Assembly (NCBI GenBank): GCA_016744375.1
Contig: JADGEM010000007.1
Coordinates: 25,030 to 89,029 of the forward strand
Reading direction: 5' to 3'
DNA: 64,000 nucleotides
Origin: Gammaproteobacteria bacterium
GTDB taxonomy: Bacteria; Pseudomonadota; Gammaproteobacteria; GRL18
Positions 1 to 10,354 of this stretch are shown in pieces. The notes under the pieces are model-generated. The model had not been told where the DNA came from. It was given only the letters and a program-made list of their open reading frames with translations, and made no database searches. The position numbers and the translations under genes were made by a program. How positions within the stretch are numbered: the stretch's first letter is position 1; every line of letters starts with the position of its first letter.

Positions 1-673
1 GAACATTGTATTTTCCTGCAAATTCTACAGCTCTTATTTGCAAGACTTTAGAGCCAAGACTGGCCATTTCCAACATTTCTTCAAATGTAATTTTGTCCAG
101 ACGTCTGGCCTCAGGTACAACACGTGGGTCAGTCGTATAGACGCCATCAACATCGGTATAAATCTGACATTCATCGGCCTTGAGAGCCGCGGCCAGAGCC
201 ACAGCAGTTGTGTCTGAACCACCTCGTCCCAAGGTGGTAATATTACCGAACTCATCAACCCCCTGAAAACCAGCAACAACAATAACCCGGCCTTCATTCA
301 GATCCGCACGCATTTTTTTTTCTTCAATACTGAGGATGCGGGCTTTATTATGAGTGCTATCAGTTAAAATATGAACCTGGGTACCAGTATATGAACGCGC
401 TTTAATGCCCCGTTTATTTAATGCCATGCTTAATAAAGCAATGGTGACCTGTTCGCCGGTAGAAAGCAGTACATCGTATTCACGCGCTTCAGGTTTTTCA
501 TCAATACTGTGAGCCAGCTGAACCAGGCGATTGGTCTCACCACTCATGGCTGAAACCACAACAACGATGTCATCGCCATGCTCACGGAACTGGCCTATTC
601 TATCAGCAACATTTTCAATACGTTCAACGGTACCGACAGAAGTTCCACCAAATTTTTGAACAATTAAAGACAT
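1..673 (-). CDS. lysC: Aspartate kinase, C-terminal part beyond window edge
   Basis: Phosphorylates L-aspartate, the first step towards lysine, threonine, methionine and meso-DAP. The frame is open from the ATG at 671-673 to the window edge (about 224 codons). The N-terminus reads [14 protein letters not shown], with the KFGGTS phosphate-binding motif of amino-acid kinases, followed by [10 protein letters not shown]. The C-terminal ACT regulatory domains lie outside the window, so class and feedback control cannot be judged. It follows alaS on the same strand, as in the usual gammaproteobacterial recA-recX-alaS-lysC order. Confidence 0.93.
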   Translation of the reverse strand, partial: MSLIVQKFGGTSVGTVERIENVADRIGQFREHGDDIVVVVSAMSGETNRLVQLAHSIDEKPEAREYDVLLSTGEQVTIALLSMALNKRGIKARSYTGTQVHILTDSTHNKARILSIEEKKMRADLNEGRVIVVAGFQGVDEFGNITTLGRGGSDTTAVALAAALKADECQIYTDVDGVYTTDPRVVPEARRLDKITFEEMLEMASLGSKVLQIRAVEFAGKYNV

Positions 674-718
674 ATCAAAGTATCATATTTATTTATATTA
701 AAAACGCTTCTAATTAAA

Positions 719-737
719 TGCAGGTTTACAACCCGCA
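719..737 (-). terminator. Hairpin between alaS and lysC
   Basis: Eight-base-pair stem (719-726 with 730-737, one G-U wobble) and three-base loop. On the minus strand it is followed by a T/A-rich stretch. It could attenuate alaS read-through into lysC. The T-run is poor, so this is tentative. The rest of 674-858 shows nothing recognisable. Confidence 0.3.
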
Positions 738-858
738 GCCATATTATAAAAAAAATAACTGCACAACTATTATGAGTGTCCATCCGTTTATTCTACTTCA
801 AGGAAGAGAAACAACAATATGTGTCAGATTAATAGTACAATGCTCTTAGAAAAGGCGC

Positions 859-3489
859 TTATTTTAACTGATTTTCTACCCAAGATGGAACCGTAGAAAG
901 CGCTTTTTCGAGATTTTCTGGTTGATTACCGCCTGCCATGGCCATATCAGGGCGTCCACCGCCCTTTCCGCCCACTTGGCTCGCCACACTATTGACCAGA
1001 TCACCCGCCTTTATTCGTTTAATGCTATCTTTGCTGACACCCGCAGCCAGACTGACTTTATCACCCGAAACAACCGCTAACACAATTGCGCAACTGCCCA
1101 ATTTGGTTTTAAGCTGGTCCATTGTATTTCGCAGACCTTTGGCATCAACGCCTTCTAATTTGGCTGCAAGCACTTTAAGACCGTTTATTTCAACGGCACT
1201 GTCTGTTAATTCACTGCCCTGGGCATTAGCCAGTTTACTTTTTAGCTGCTCCAGTTCTTTTTCCATCTTTTTAGAACGCTCAATCAATGCAGAAACCTTA
1301 TCAAACATCGAGTCACGATTAGCTTTAAGCAATGCAGCTGATTGATCAATCTGCCGCTCATTTTTCTCAATGTAAGCCAAAGCACCCTGTCCGGTTACCG
1401 CTTCTATTCGACGAACTCCAGCAGCAACACCGCCCTCAGAAGTAATTTTCATCAGACCAATATCACCCGTGCGGGTCACATGAGTCCCCCCGCAGAGTTC
1501 AATAGAAAAATTACTCATACTCAGGACTCGTACTTTATCGGAATACTTCTCACCAAACAAAGCCATGGCACCACTTTCTTTTGCCGCATCAATATCCATC
1601 AAGGTGGTATCAACCAGATGGTTTTTTCTAATATGCTGATTAACCAGTGTTTCAATACTTTGCAATTGCTTTGGGCTAATGCTTTCAAAATGGGAAAAAT
1701 CAAAACGTAATTTTTCATCATCAACCAGTGAACCTTTTTGCTGCACATGTTCACCTAAAATCATTCTTAGGGCGGCATGAAGCAAATGGGTTGCTGAGTG
1801 ATTACAGGCAATACCATCTCGTTTATTGCATTCAACCACACATTTCACTGTGTCGCCAATTTTAAATGAACCGTGTGTTAATTGTCCGACATGAATAAAA
1901 ACATCACCATTTTTTTGTGTGTCAGTAACTTTAAACTGGCCTTCTTCTGTTGAAATAATTCCGGTATCACCCACCTGCCCACCAGATTCACCGTAGAATG
2001 GTGTGCGATTCAGTATGATCATAGCACTTGTATTACTGTTTGAGTCGGATGATAATTTCTGGCTCATTTCACCTTCAATAATAATACTCAGGATCTTGCC
2101 GCTGTCATCAGTTAAACCATCATAACCAATGAAGTCAGTTTTGCCTTCCAGATTAACATCATCACTGTAATCAATATCGAAAGCACTGGACGCACGCGCC
2201 GTTTCTCGTTGCTTTTCCATAGCCTGTTCATAACCATCACGATCAATTTCCAGCTCATGCTCCCGAGCAACATCGGCAGTTAAATCAACGGGAAAACCAT
2301 AGGTATCATAAAGTTTGAAAACCACTTCACCAGGAATAACTTGACCTATAAGCTGTTTAATCTCTTCGCCCAGGATCTGCATCCCCTGTTCAAGAGTTTC
2401 AGCAAAACGAATTTCCTCCTGTCTGAGAATTTTTTCAACCTGTTCTTGTGCCCTGGTTAATTCAGGATAGGCTTCCCCCATCTCCTGCTGTAAAACATCA
2501 ACCAGCTTATAGAAGAAAGGCTCTCTGAGTCCCAGCTTATGTCCATGTCGAACTGCACGACGAATAATACGTCGCAGTACATAACCTCTGCCTTCATTGG
2601 AAGGAATAATGCCATCAACGATCAAGAAAGAACAGGCGCGAATATGGTCGGCAATCACACGCAGGGACTTATTTTCCAGATCATTAAAATCGGCCAGTTC
2701 AGCAATCGTTTTTATGATATGCTGAAACAGGTCAATTTCGTAATTATTATGAACGCCCTGAAGGATAGCAGCCAGACGCTCCATACCCATCCCAGTGTCA
2801 ACCGATGGATGTGGCAATGGCATCATTTTTCCAGACTTGTCCCGGTTGTACTGCATAAAAACCAGATTCCAGATCTCTATATATCGATCACCATCTTCTT
2901 CTGGTGAACCCGGAGGGCCACCCGGTACATCTTCACCGTGATCGTAAAAAATTTCACTACATGGCCCACAAGGCCCTGTATCACCCATCGACCAGAAGTT
3001 ATCTTTTGCGCCAATTTTTGAGAAACGCTCTGGTGAAATATTTAATTCATTGAGCCAGATATCTGCAGTTTCATCATCATCTTCAAAGACTGTCACCCAG
3101 AGCCGCTCTTCAGGCAGACCTACAACTTGAGTCAAAAATTCCCAGGCATACTGAATGGCTTCACGTTTAAAGTAATCTCCGAAGCTGAAATTACCCAGCA
3201 TTTCAAAAAAAGTATGATGTCTTGCGGTATAACCGACATTTTCTAAATCATTATGCTTACCACCGGCACGGACACAACGCTGACTACTGGTGGCACGTTT
3301 ATAATTACGTTTATCATTACCCAGGAAAACATCTTTAAACTGAACCATACCTGCATTGGTAAAAAGTAAAGTCGGATCATTTCCCGGGATCAGTGGACTG
3401 CTTGGAACACACTTATGATCGTGCTGTTCAAAGAATTCAAGAAATGCAGTGCGCAGTTGCGCACTCGTTTTAATTGAAGATTTTGACAT
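859..3489 (-). CDS. alaS: Alanyl-tRNA synthetase
   Basis: Charges tRNA-Ala in the cytoplasm. The 876-residue length is normal for bacterial AlaRS. The class II aminoacylation core is at the N-terminus ([17 protein letters not shown] near residue 92, [12 protein letters not shown] near 170). The editing domain shows both zinc-ligand motifs, HSATHLLH and CGGTH. The C-terminal C-Ala region is glycine-rich ([11 protein letters not shown]). It lies between recX (143 bp upstream) and lysC (185 bp downstream) on the same strand. Confidence 0.98.
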   Translation of the reverse strand: MSKSSIKTSAQLRTAFLEFFEQHDHKCVPSSPLIPGNDPTLLFTNAGMVQFKDVFLGNDKRNYKRATSSQRCVRAGGKHNDLENVGYTARHHTFFEMLGNFSFGDYFKREAIQYAWEFLTQVVGLPEERLWVTVFEDDDETADIWLNELNISPERFSKIGAKDNFWSMGDTGPCGPCSEIFYDHGEDVPGGPPGSPEEDGDRYIEIWNLVFMQYNRDKSGKMMPLPHPSVDTGMGMERLAAILQGVHNNYEIDLFQHIIKTIAELADFNDLENKSLRVIADHIRACSFLIVDGIIPSNEGRGYVLRRIIRRAVRHGHKLGLREPFFYKLVDVLQQEMGEAYPELTRAQEQVEKILRQEEIRFAETLEQGMQILGEEIKQLIGQVIPGEVVFKLYDTYGFPVDLTADVAREHELEIDRDGYEQAMEKQRETARASSAFDIDYSDDVNLEGKTDFIGYDGLTDDSGKILSIIIEGEMSQKLSSDSNSNTSAMIILNRTPFYGESGGQVGDTGIISTEEGQFKVTDTQKNGDVFIHVGQLTHGSFKIGDTVKCVVECNKRDGIACNHSATHLLHAALRMILGEHVQQKGSLVDDEKLRFDFSHFESISPKQLQSIETLVNQHIRKNHLVDTTLMDIDAAKESGAMALFGEKYSDKVRVLSMSNFSIELCGGTHVTRTGDIGLMKITSEGGVAAGVRRIEAVTGQGALAYIEKNERQIDQSAALLKANRDSMFDKVSALIERSKKMEKELEQLKSKLANAQGSELTDSAVEINGLKVLAAKLEGVDAKGLRNTMDQLKTKLGSCAIVLAVVSGDKVSLAAGVSKDSIKRIKAGDLVNSVASQVGGKGGGRPDMAMAGGNQPENLEKALSTVPSWVENQLK

Positions 3490-3632
3490 AGAAAACTTTT
3501 TCTCTTTACTTTTTAACTGATATAAATCTGTTTAGTTAGTGTCTATCTGTAAATAACCGTTTCTTTTGCTTACCCTCACCTTCTAAAGGAGCGAGAGGCT
3601 GAACACTGAATAAATGGATAGCTCCTGGTTAG

Positions 3633-4151
3633 TCACTTTAATTCATTAAACAGTCTCTGAATTAACTCACCGCTGAAACCACGCTGGTATAAAAATCGAG
3701 ATTGTTTGCTTTGTTCTTTGTAATCCGTTGGGTATTGAGCCCCAAAACGCTTACTGCGTACTGCTTCTATATGCTCTTTCCAAAACTCATCGGTATATAT
3801 TTCAACATTATCCAGAAAATCACTCGCCAGATCGCTGGAGATTCCGCGAGACTTTAGTTCATGACGAATTTTTACCGGACCGGAACCCTTATTGATTCGT
3901 GAGCGAATAAAACTCTCAGTAAAACGAGATTCATCAAGAAGCTTACCTTCAAGCAATTGTTCCAGAATTGTTTCAATTAATGACTCCAGATACTCGGGTC
4001 TGCCATCAAAATCATCCAAAGTAGTGTATTTACTACGCTTTCGCCTGAGCTTCTGCCGCAGTTCATCAATGCTATGTTCACGGGCTGCCAGAATATTCAT
4101 CACCGAGACTCGGATTGATGCCAGCTCCTTTTTTAACGCTTCATTATCCAT
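3633..4151 (-). CDS. recX: Regulatory protein RecX
   Basis: RecX binds RecA filaments and limits recombinase activity. At 172 residues it has the family's size, with helical repeats ending in a conserved C-terminal FLYQRGFSGELI segment and the typical KLLDESRFTESFIRSR segment in the middle. In most gammaproteobacteria recX directly follows recA. Here recA starts more than 6 kb away (11383), with soxB and chemoreceptor genes in between, so co-transcription with recA is unlikely. Confidence 0.93.
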   Translation of the reverse strand: MDNEALKKELASIRVSVMNILAAREHSIDELRQKLRRKRSKYTTLDDFDGRPEYLESLIETILEQLLEGKLLDESRFTESFIRSRINKGSGPVKIRHELKSRGISSDLASDFLDNVEIYTDEFWKEHIEAVRSKRFGAQYPTDYKEQSKQSRFLYQRGFSGELIQRLFNELK

Positions 4152-4320
4152 AAAAGTCTAATAATTGCCTAAAAAATGCTAATATTCTCACCGAATCCGT
4201 ATAAAATATGGCGTGATCTCGGACGGGGTGGATTTTAGCATATTATTATCTTTAATTACCAGAAAATCAGACACGAGAAACAAGCGCGGGAGCCACTCTA
4301 AAAGCAGGCTCTCAGGGCAA

Positions 4321-5493
4321 TCAGAGCACGATTCTATCATAAGTCCAATACAGCCCGATCAAAGCAATAATTATTGAGCCGGGGATAACAATTATTTGCC
4401 GATATTGTTGCTCGGTTGCCAGACGATTTCTAAGCCCGTAACCAATAAAAAAATACGCCAACAATATTATAGCAATTTGTGCAATTTCAACACCAACATT
4501 AAAACTGATCAAGGCGGTTGCAAAATCATTTTCCGGCATGCCAAAATCAGATAAAACACTCGCAAATCCCATACCATGCAGCAGCCCAAAGATAAACACA
4601 ATAAATAGTCGACTTTTATGTAATTTCGGTGAAAAGATGTTTTCTATACCAATGAAAGCAATAGATAAGGCAATGAGTGGTTCAACGATATTAGCCGGTA
4701 AATTAATAAGGCCATTCATAGAAAGCCCAAGTGTTATGGTATGAGCTACGGTAAACATAGTCACTTGCCAGAGCAAAGGCTTCATTTTAGTACTGAGCAG
4801 AAAAATACCCAGAATAAACAGAATATGATCCAGCCCTTTGGGTAAAATATGTTCAAAACCAGAAACAATATATGTCGAAACCACCTCAAAGGTCGTGGCT
4901 TGGGTAAAGACTTCCGTTAAGGAAAAAGACTCACTGATTTTATCATCTTTAAGCCATTGCCAGGATGACCAATGCCATTTTTCATTAAACTCATCCACCT
5001 GTCGGACCCGAACCGCGTTGTCTCCAAATCGAGAAGGATAATACCAGGATAGAGATTGCGCAGTAAGCGGAACATTCCCTTGTAAAACAATTAGACTGAT
5101 TCTGGGTACTTTGACATAACCAGGTTCTGGAATTGAAACCTGAGAGATGGAAGAACTTGTCAGACGGCCATCAATATGGAGTTTGATTGCCTTTAAAAAA
5201 TCATCCTCAAATAAACGAAAAGCTTTGCGTAATTGTTCAGGAGGCAAGACTCGATAGTCGTCATAAGCCTGAGCATTTGGTGAATCTTTAGTATTTTTAT
5301 ACTGTGCATTAATACCCGTTAAAAGGGCTTCAATGCTTGCACGAATTTCTATCCGATACGTGCCATCGGTTTTAACGCTGATTTCAACCAGAGCAGGTTT
5401 AACAATATCTGCAACCGCAGTAACAGCCCCTGAAGCCAATACCAGAGTTAAAAAAAACACAATAAATTGATAAAAAAAGGTTCGAACAATCAT
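4321..5493 (-). CDS. HupE/UreJ-type membrane protein
   Basis: Exported multi-pass membrane protein. A signal-like hydrophobic segment at the N-terminus is followed by about 190 residues of probable periplasmic domain and then about six membrane helices. The helices carry the HupE/UreJ_2 hallmarks GLDHILFILGIFLL, TVAHTITLGL, FGLLHGMGFA and FNVGVEIAQ. Related proteins are linked to nickel or other metal uptake, but the substrate here is unknown. A TTG start at 5520 is possible; the ATG at 5493 gives a cleaner signal peptide (390 residues). Neither start has a good ribosome-binding site. It is divergent from soxB across 274 bp. The weak hairpin at 4290-4311 lies just after the gene. Confidence 0.8.
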   Translation of the reverse strand: MIVRTFFYQFIVFFLTLVLASGAVTAVADIVKPALVEISVKTDGTYRIEIRASIEALLTGINAQYKNTKDSPNAQAYDDYRVLPPEQLRKAFRLFEDDFLKAIKLHIDGRLTSSSISQVSIPEPGYVKVPRISLIVLQGNVPLTAQSLSWYYPSRFGDNAVRVRQVDEFNEKWHWSSWQWLKDDKISESFSLTEVFTQATTFEVVSTYIVSGFEHILPKGLDHILFILGIFLLSTKMKPLLWQVTMFTVAHTITLGLSMNGLINLPANIVEPLIALSIAFIGIENIFSPKLHKSRLFIVFIFGLLHGMGFASVLSDFGMPENDFATALISFNVGVEIAQIAIILLAYFFIGYGLRNRLATEQQYRQIIVIPGSIIIALIGLYWTYDRIVL

Positions 5494-5685
5494 ATTTACA
5501 ATTTTTAGCCAATAGGGCAATTATTTTAAAGGTACGTAATCTCATTGACTACAGGCCATACAAAGAGGCTTGCATTGTCAATAGAGAAGAATGACATTCT
5601 ATAAGAAAACATATAAACAATACACTTTACAATGAATTTAAAGCTTAATAAGTTAATATTTATGCATTTTAATTGAGATAAAGGA

Positions 5686-5717
5686 CTGTCATATTAAAAA
5701 TATACAGATTATACTGT
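5686..5717 (+). promoter_or_regulatory. Probable soxB promoter and overlapping dyad
   Basis: A -35-like CTGTCA (5686-5691) is followed by 18 bp and TATACT (5710-5715), about 50 bp before the soxB ATG. A short dyad, ACAG-N6-CTGT at 5704-5717, overlaps the -10 and could be an operator. The soxB ribosome-binding site is AGGAT just before 5768. This is pattern reading only. Confidence 0.4.
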
Positions 5718-5767
5718 GATATATGTCAATGAATTTACTAAATTTCACTTAATTTATAGGATACTAC

Positions 5768-7687
5768 ATGCCATTCATCGATCGCCGTAAATTTTTAAAA
5801 CTTGCCGGAACCAGCGCTGCAGTTTCTGCTGTCCCAGCTATTTTACCTTTGAGCACCGCAAATGCAGAAAGAAAAATAGCCTCTCCTGAAGATTTTTATG
5901 ATTTACCCATGAAGGGGAATGTTCGTATCCTGCACATTACGGATGTTCACGGCCAACTCAATCCTGTTTACTTTCGTGAACCCAATGTGAATCTGGGCGT
6001 GGGTGATGCCTATGGTCGCCCTCCTCACGTAGTTGGCACAAAATTGCTCAACTGGATGGGGCTCAAAGCAGATACACCTGAAGCCTATGCCTACACCTAT
6101 CTTAATTTTGATAATGTCGCAAAAATATATGGCAAAACCGGTGGTTTTGCACACATTAAAACTTTATTAAACAAACTGAGGCATCAGGCTGGCGGTCAGA
6201 AAAACACCCTGACCATTGATGGTGGAGATTTATGGCAAGGTTCCGGTACAGCTCTGTGGACACGCGGAATCGATATGGTTGAAGCCTCCAATATTATGGG
6301 TCTGGATGTCATGGTAGGTCACTGGGAATTTACTTACCGGGAAGAAGAAGTTTTAAGTAATGTGGCATTATTTAAGGGTGACTTTATCGGCCAGAACATT
6401 CGTGTTAAAGAAGACGCCCTGTTTGGTGATGAATACCCGACCATGGTGGAACGTTTTGATGGCAATGGACTTTATGACGAAGACTCAGGTCATGCTTTTC
6501 GACCCTATGTGATCAAAAAAATTAATGGTGCTCGTATCTGTATCATTGGCCAGGCTTTCCCTCGTACTGGTAATGCCAACCCTCAGGAATTTTTTCCTGA
6601 CTGGTCATTTGGCTTACGTGAAGATGATATGATTGCATTAGTTAAAGACATTCGGGCCAATGAAAAACCGGACGCTATTATCTTACTCTCTCATAACGGC
6701 ATGGATGTTGATATCAAAATGGCCGAAAATGTTCCCGGTCTGAATGCTGTATTTGGTGGGCATACTCATGATGGCATGCCCAAACCGCTGGAAGTTAAAA
6801 ATGTTGAAGGTGGCACCTGCCTGGTAACCAATGCCGGCTCCAATGGTAAATATGTTGGTATCATGGATTTTGATATTCAGGATGGAAAAATCCAATCCAT
6901 GGATTATAAAATGCTGCCCATTATCACTGACTGGCTGCCTGCAGATAAAGAAATGGCAGCTTATATAAAACAAATGCGCCAGACTAAGTACGATGATAAA
7001 ATTATTGAAAGTCGGGCTAAGAAATTTTTCTTTAATAAAGATCGAGTGGGTAAAACCTATGAAGAAATCCTCAGTGAAAAACTCGCTATTGCTGATCGAA
7101 CGCTTTATCGTCGCGGCAATTTCATGGGTACCTGGGATCAAGTACTCTGCAACGCCCTGATAAAAGAGTACCAGGCTGATGTTGCCATGTCTCCCGGTGT
7201 TCGTTGGGGAACCACCACCCTGGGTGGTGACTGGATCACCATGGAGGATGTAATGACGCAATGTGCCATTACCTATGGTGAAACCTATGTTACTGAAATA
7301 TCCGGCCATGATCTACTACGAATACTTGAGGGCGTTGCAGATAATTTATTTGATCCAGACCCCTATCTGCAATCTGGTGGCGATATGGTTCGGGTGGGCG
7401 GCATGGATTACACCATCAATCCCACTAAAAAAATATATGAGCGTATTACGGATGCCCGACTGGATAACGGGCATATCATTGAAGCGAATCAAATCTATAA
7501 AGTGGCTGGCTGGGCTTCAGTCAACCGAACCCCTGAAGGTCGATTGATGTGGGATATTGTTCGGGATTATATTACTGCAGAAAAAGATAAAAACAATGTC
7601 TTAAAACTACCTAAGATCAATCACCCTAAATTGATTGGTGTCAGCAAGAATCCTGGTATTGCCGATTATCCGGGAGATCTAGGGTAA
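5768..7687 (+). CDS. soxB: Thiosulfohydrolase SoxB
   Basis: Periplasmic dimanganese hydrolase that releases sulfate from thiosulfate bound to SoxYZ. The 639-residue protein has a Tat signal (DRRKFLK at residues 5-11, ANA cleavage site near 33), as expected for an enzyme folded with metal in the cytoplasm. Metallophosphoesterase motifs are in order: ITDVHGQLNP (D59, H61), DGGDLWQGSG, GHWEFTY, LLSHNGMD and GGHTHDGMPKP. The 5'-nucleotidase-type C-terminal domain follows (SPGVRWGTTTLGG). No soxX, A, Y, Z or CD genes lie within the window, so the pathway genes must be scattered or only soxB is kept here. It ends convergently with the MCP gene. Confidence 0.97.
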   Translation: MPFIDRRKFLKLAGTSAAVSAVPAILPLSTANAERKIASPEDFYDLPMKGNVRILHITDVHGQLNPVYFREPNVNLGVGDAYGRPPHVVGTKLLNWMGLKADTPEAYAYTYLNFDNVAKIYGKTGGFAHIKTLLNKLRHQAGGQKNTLTIDGGDLWQGSGTALWTRGIDMVEASNIMGLDVMVGHWEFTYREEEVLSNVALFKGDFIGQNIRVKEDALFGDEYPTMVERFDGNGLYDEDSGHAFRPYVIKKINGARICIIGQAFPRTGNANPQEFFPDWSFGLREDDMIALVKDIRANEKPDAIILLSHNGMDVDIKMAENVPGLNAVFGGHTHDGMPKPLEVKNVEGGTCLVTNAGSNGKYVGIMDFDIQDGKIQSMDYKMLPIITDWLPADKEMAAYIKQMRQTKYDDKIIESRAKKFFFNKDRVGKTYEEILSEKLAIADRTLYRRGNFMGTWDQVLCNALIKEYQADVAMSPGVRWGTTTLGGDWITMEDVMTQCAITYGETYVTEISGHDLLRILEGVADNLFDPDPYLQSGGDMVRVGGMDYTINPTKKIYERITDARLDNGHIIEANQIYKVAGWASVNRTPEGRLMWDIVRDYITAEKDKNNVLKLPKINHPKLIGVSKNPGIADYPGDLG

Positions 7688-7708
7688 ATTTATGTCATTT
7701 CAAGGCTG

Positions 7709-7735
7709 GGAGGATGGGCGTCTTGCCCAAACTCC
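7709..7735. repeat. REP-like hairpin between convergent soxB and MCP genes
   Basis: Nested inverted repeat: GGAG (7709-7712) with CTCC (7732-7735) around GGGC (7716-7719) with GCCC (7725-7728). The core GGAGGATGGGCGTC recurs on the opposite strand at 14967-14982. It sits exactly between two converging genes and may serve as a two-way terminator. Confidence 0.45.
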
Positions 7736-7745
7736 TGGCAACAGC

Positions 7746-9221
7746 TTAAGAAGATGTTTCAAGTTGTTTTTTCTCATTGATTAACTCATCAACCAGATTT
7801 AAAACCTGTTCACTGCTCTGCTCTGTTTTTTTAAAGTACTCAAGAATATGTGCTTGAATGGCTTTATCCCGCTTCCACTCATCCTTCTCAATGAGATCAA
7901 GGATACGATGAACATTAGAGTGTACGCCATGATGTGGGACATCAAGTTTCGCATAGGCTGGCAGATGCTTATACTGAGCACCGCCTGTATCATCAAGCAG
8001 CCACTTTCCAAAGTCGCAACTTTGTTCATTCACTTCAGTGTCTTTTGCTTCTGCCGAATTACGCCCGGTTTCCAGAGCACGATAAGCTTTTTGTATATAA
8101 ACAATATGATCCACTTTAGCCAGAGCCCCATAACTCACGAGTCTGGCGTGACTGACAACACTTAGAGTATTTTGAGCAATCTCAGTAAAACGTGAAAAAT
8201 TTCGTTCAAATTCATTAACGACACTATGTGATTTCTGAGAAATTTCATTCATTTTTTCAGTATCATTGTAAATTGTCGTACTGGAATCCACCAGGAGCTT
8301 AATAATACGAGTAATATTATCTGTCGCTTCTTTAGTATCAACGGCTAATTTTCTGACTTCATCTGCCACAACAGCAAATCCACGCCCGGCTTCACCTGCT
8401 CTTGCAGCCTCAATGGCTGCATTGAGTGCCAAAAGATTAGTTTTATCCGCAACGCCAGCGATAAAAGTAGTCACTTCAGTAATCTCTTTGCTGGCTGCGC
8501 TTAGGGTTTGAGTCGAACTACGCATTGCTTCAATAGAGTGGATAAGCTGAGTCATATTACCCATGACTTCTTGCACCGTTTTTTCACTGCTTTGCGCTGT
8601 TTCAGCCGATTCAATTGAAGAGCTTTCAACGCCAGACATCTCAGAGGCAATAAGCATCAGATCGGACTGGTTTTTTTTAAGATTCTCTAATAATTTAACA
8701 TTTCGCAATGTGTCCAGTTCAAACAATAAATTGTCTTTCTGCTTTTTCCAATGAGCCTCCTGCATTTTTAACACCGTAGTATCAATTTCCTTCAAAATTG
8801 AAGCAAATACACCATGAAGTCCCTCAGGAAAAGGCTTGCGGTTAAATTTTTCATCCCAGATCGCATCAAATACAGTCGATACTTCACGAATAAATGTTTC
8901 CATTTGATCCAGGGTATCATTCATTGATAATGCAACATCATTTAAACGGGTTTTTACTTTATGATTCATGGGAAAAACACGATCTTCAAGTTTCCCCAGA
9001 GCAATATTTTTAGCCACACGTTGAAGTGACTGTTCCATTTTTGTTTTATAGTCGTTGACTTTAAACTGCATAAATAGCAGCACAAAACCAATGACCATTA
9101 ATAGAAGAAGGATTGGATCCATTCCATAACGTGCCAGAGCATAAAGAGGCATCAATACAACAACTATTGCAATCAATAGCCGTATCGTTTTAGCTTCAAA
9201 TAGATAAAACAAACTGGCCAT
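7746..9221 (-). CDS. Methyl-accepting chemotaxis protein with C-terminal CZB domain
   Basis: Chemoreceptor of 491 residues. Two membrane helices (about 13-30 and 36-53) are joined by only a few residues, so there is no periplasmic sensor domain. A coiled coil leads to the MCP signalling tip ([19 protein letters not shown] near residue 265). The C-terminus, about 357-445, matches a CZB zinc-binding domain: a histidine in DHIVYI, the cysteine of CDFGKWL and histidines in [10 protein letters not shown]. Known CZB domains respond to zinc or hypochlorous acid. The start has a good AGGGAGTGG site and lies 26 bp inside the upstream PAS gene, implying co-translation. The pair resembles a split Aer receptor. 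Confidence 0.9.
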   Translation of the reverse strand: MASLFYLFEAKTIRLLIAIVVVLMPLYALARYGMDPILLLLMVIGFVLLFMQFKVNDYKTKMEQSLQRVAKNIALGKLEDRVFPMNHKVKTRLNDVALSMNDTLDQMETFIREVSTVFDAIWDEKFNRKPFPEGLHGVFASILKEIDTTVLKMQEAHWKKQKDNLLFELDTLRNVKLLENLKKNQSDLMLIASEMSGVESSSIESAETAQSSEKTVQEVMGNMTQLIHSIEAMRSSTQTLSAASKEITEVTTFIAGVADKTNLLALNAAIEAARAGEAGRGFAVVADEVRKLAVDTKEATDNITRIIKLLVDSSTTIYNDTEKMNEISQKSHSVVNEFERNFSRFTEIAQNTLSVVSHARLVSYGALAKVDHIVYIQKAYRALETGRNSAEAKDTEVNEQSCDFGKWLLDDTGGAQYKHLPAYAKLDVPHHGVHSNVHRILDLIEKDEWKRDKAIQAHILEYFKKTEQSSEQVLNLVDELINEKKQLETSS

Positions 9222-9708
9222 AATCCACTCCCTGTAATTTATTAATTAACCACTGTGTCGAAATACCAATGGCATCTTTTGCGCCAGCATTTTTTTCTGC
9301 CGCTAGCATCTCTTTATACATCGGTTCAATAATAGACAAAGCCTCCTCCGAGGGCTTACGACGAACCGAATAATAACCAATAAGATTCTTCTGGTGATCA
9401 TAACTGGGAGTGACATTTGCAAACACCCAATAGCTGCTCCCGTCTTTAGACATGTTTTTCACATAACCGTTAAATTCCTTACCAGACTGTAAGGTTTTCC
9501 AGAGCAGGTCAAACACTGCTCTGGGCATCGCCGGATGACGAATAATATTATGTTGAGTCTTCAACAATTCATCCTGGGTATAACCTGAAAATTCAATAAA
9601 AATTTTATTGGCATAAATGATCCTTCCCTTTAAATCAGTTTTAGAGACAATAAAATCATGATCTCTTAAAACAATTTCTTCCTGTGTTGGCTGGATTTTG
9701 TTCTTCAT
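9196..9708 (-). CDS. Aer-type PAS domain protein
   Basis: Soluble 170-residue protein made almost entirely of one PAS domain very like the FAD-binding PAS of E. coli Aer (compare [36 protein letters not shown]). Unlike Aer it has no membrane segment, HAMP or signalling domain; those functions are presumably supplied by the overlapping downstream MCP. The arrangement recalls CetB/CetA energy-taxis pairs of Campylobacter. The start has an AGGATATT site. FAD binding and redox sensing are inferred from Aer. Confidence 0.87.
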   Translation of the reverse strand: MKNKIQPTQEEIVLRDHDFIVSKTDLKGRIIYANKIFIEFSGYTQDELLKTQHNIIRHPAMPRAVFDLLWKTLQSGKEFNGYVKNMSKDGSSYWVFANVTPSYDHQKNLIGYYSVRRKPSEEALSIIEPMYKEMLAAEKNAGAKDAIGISTQWLINKLQGVDYGQFVLSI

Positions 9709-9958
9709 TGAATATCCTGTTTCGAGTATTGTTATATCAATTACATCGGCCGATGAAATAAAAACATTAATAGGCTTAAGTGTAGCTCAAAAGAATAAAT
9801 AAATAATAAAAAAATAGAGATCGCTAATTAGGTAATTACCGAAAGGCAGACAAGTAACATAACGAATATAAGAAATCATTCTCATCCATTATCATAATAA
9901 GTCAATATTGACGTCATGCAAAAATCTTTACTTACTTATTATTTGAGGTGGAAGTATT

Positions 9959-10324
9959 ATGAATCCAACAATAAAAACCTATGGTGTTGTTATTAATCTG
10001 GACTATGCACACCGGCCTTTTAATGAATGTAAAACCCTCTGGCTCAAAATTGTCCAGAATATGCTTCATGAAGATTTCCATATTGATAAACGGATGTTTG
10101 TGATAACGACTTTTCAGGGGAAGGATAAGATATGTGAGAAAGCAAGGCGAGCCCTGAGTGCTTTGGATAATTCTATTGAGATATACAACAGACAATCATT
10201 TCACTATATTACTGATTTTTTTGTGATTAATATGAGTGATTATGTTGATTTACGTCTCCCAACAGTTGACATGGGCGTAACCATTCAAGAACAATGTAAG
10301 GTGAATGTTTACCTTACATTGTAA
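9959..10324 (+). CDS. Hypothetical protein
   Basis: I do not recognise this 121-residue protein. It looks real because it starts 8 bp after a strong GAGGTGG ribosome-binding site and stands alone in a gap between divergent and convergent genes. No signal peptide, membrane helix or cysteine pair typical of a metal site stands out. The mixed hydrophobic pattern suggests a small soluble alpha/beta protein. It ends 31 bp from the recA stop, convergently. The 250 bp upstream is A/T-rich and would hold its promoter and that of the PAS gene. Confidence 0.6.
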   Translation: MNPTIKTYGVVINLDYAHRPFNECKTLWLKIVQNMLHEDFHIDKRMFVITTFQGKDKICEKARRALSALDNSIEIYNRQSFHYITDFFVINMSDYVDLRLPTVDMGVTIQEQCKVNVYLTL

Positions 10325-10354
10325 TAAAATATATTATAGACCCAGTAAGCCTTT

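Noticed and set aside
3490..3632. Hairpin between recX and alaS (GGAGC...GCTCC)
   Set aside because: Only five base pairs across a long loop and no T-run; too weak to list.
5768..7687. A full sox operon around soxB
   Set aside because: No soxX, Y, Z, A or CD frames are present on either side; only soxB can be called.
9867..9898. Possible Fur box in the gap between the PAS gene and the unknown gene
   Set aside because: Best alignment to the 19-bp Fur consensus gave only about half the positions, close to what A/T-rich sequence yields by chance.
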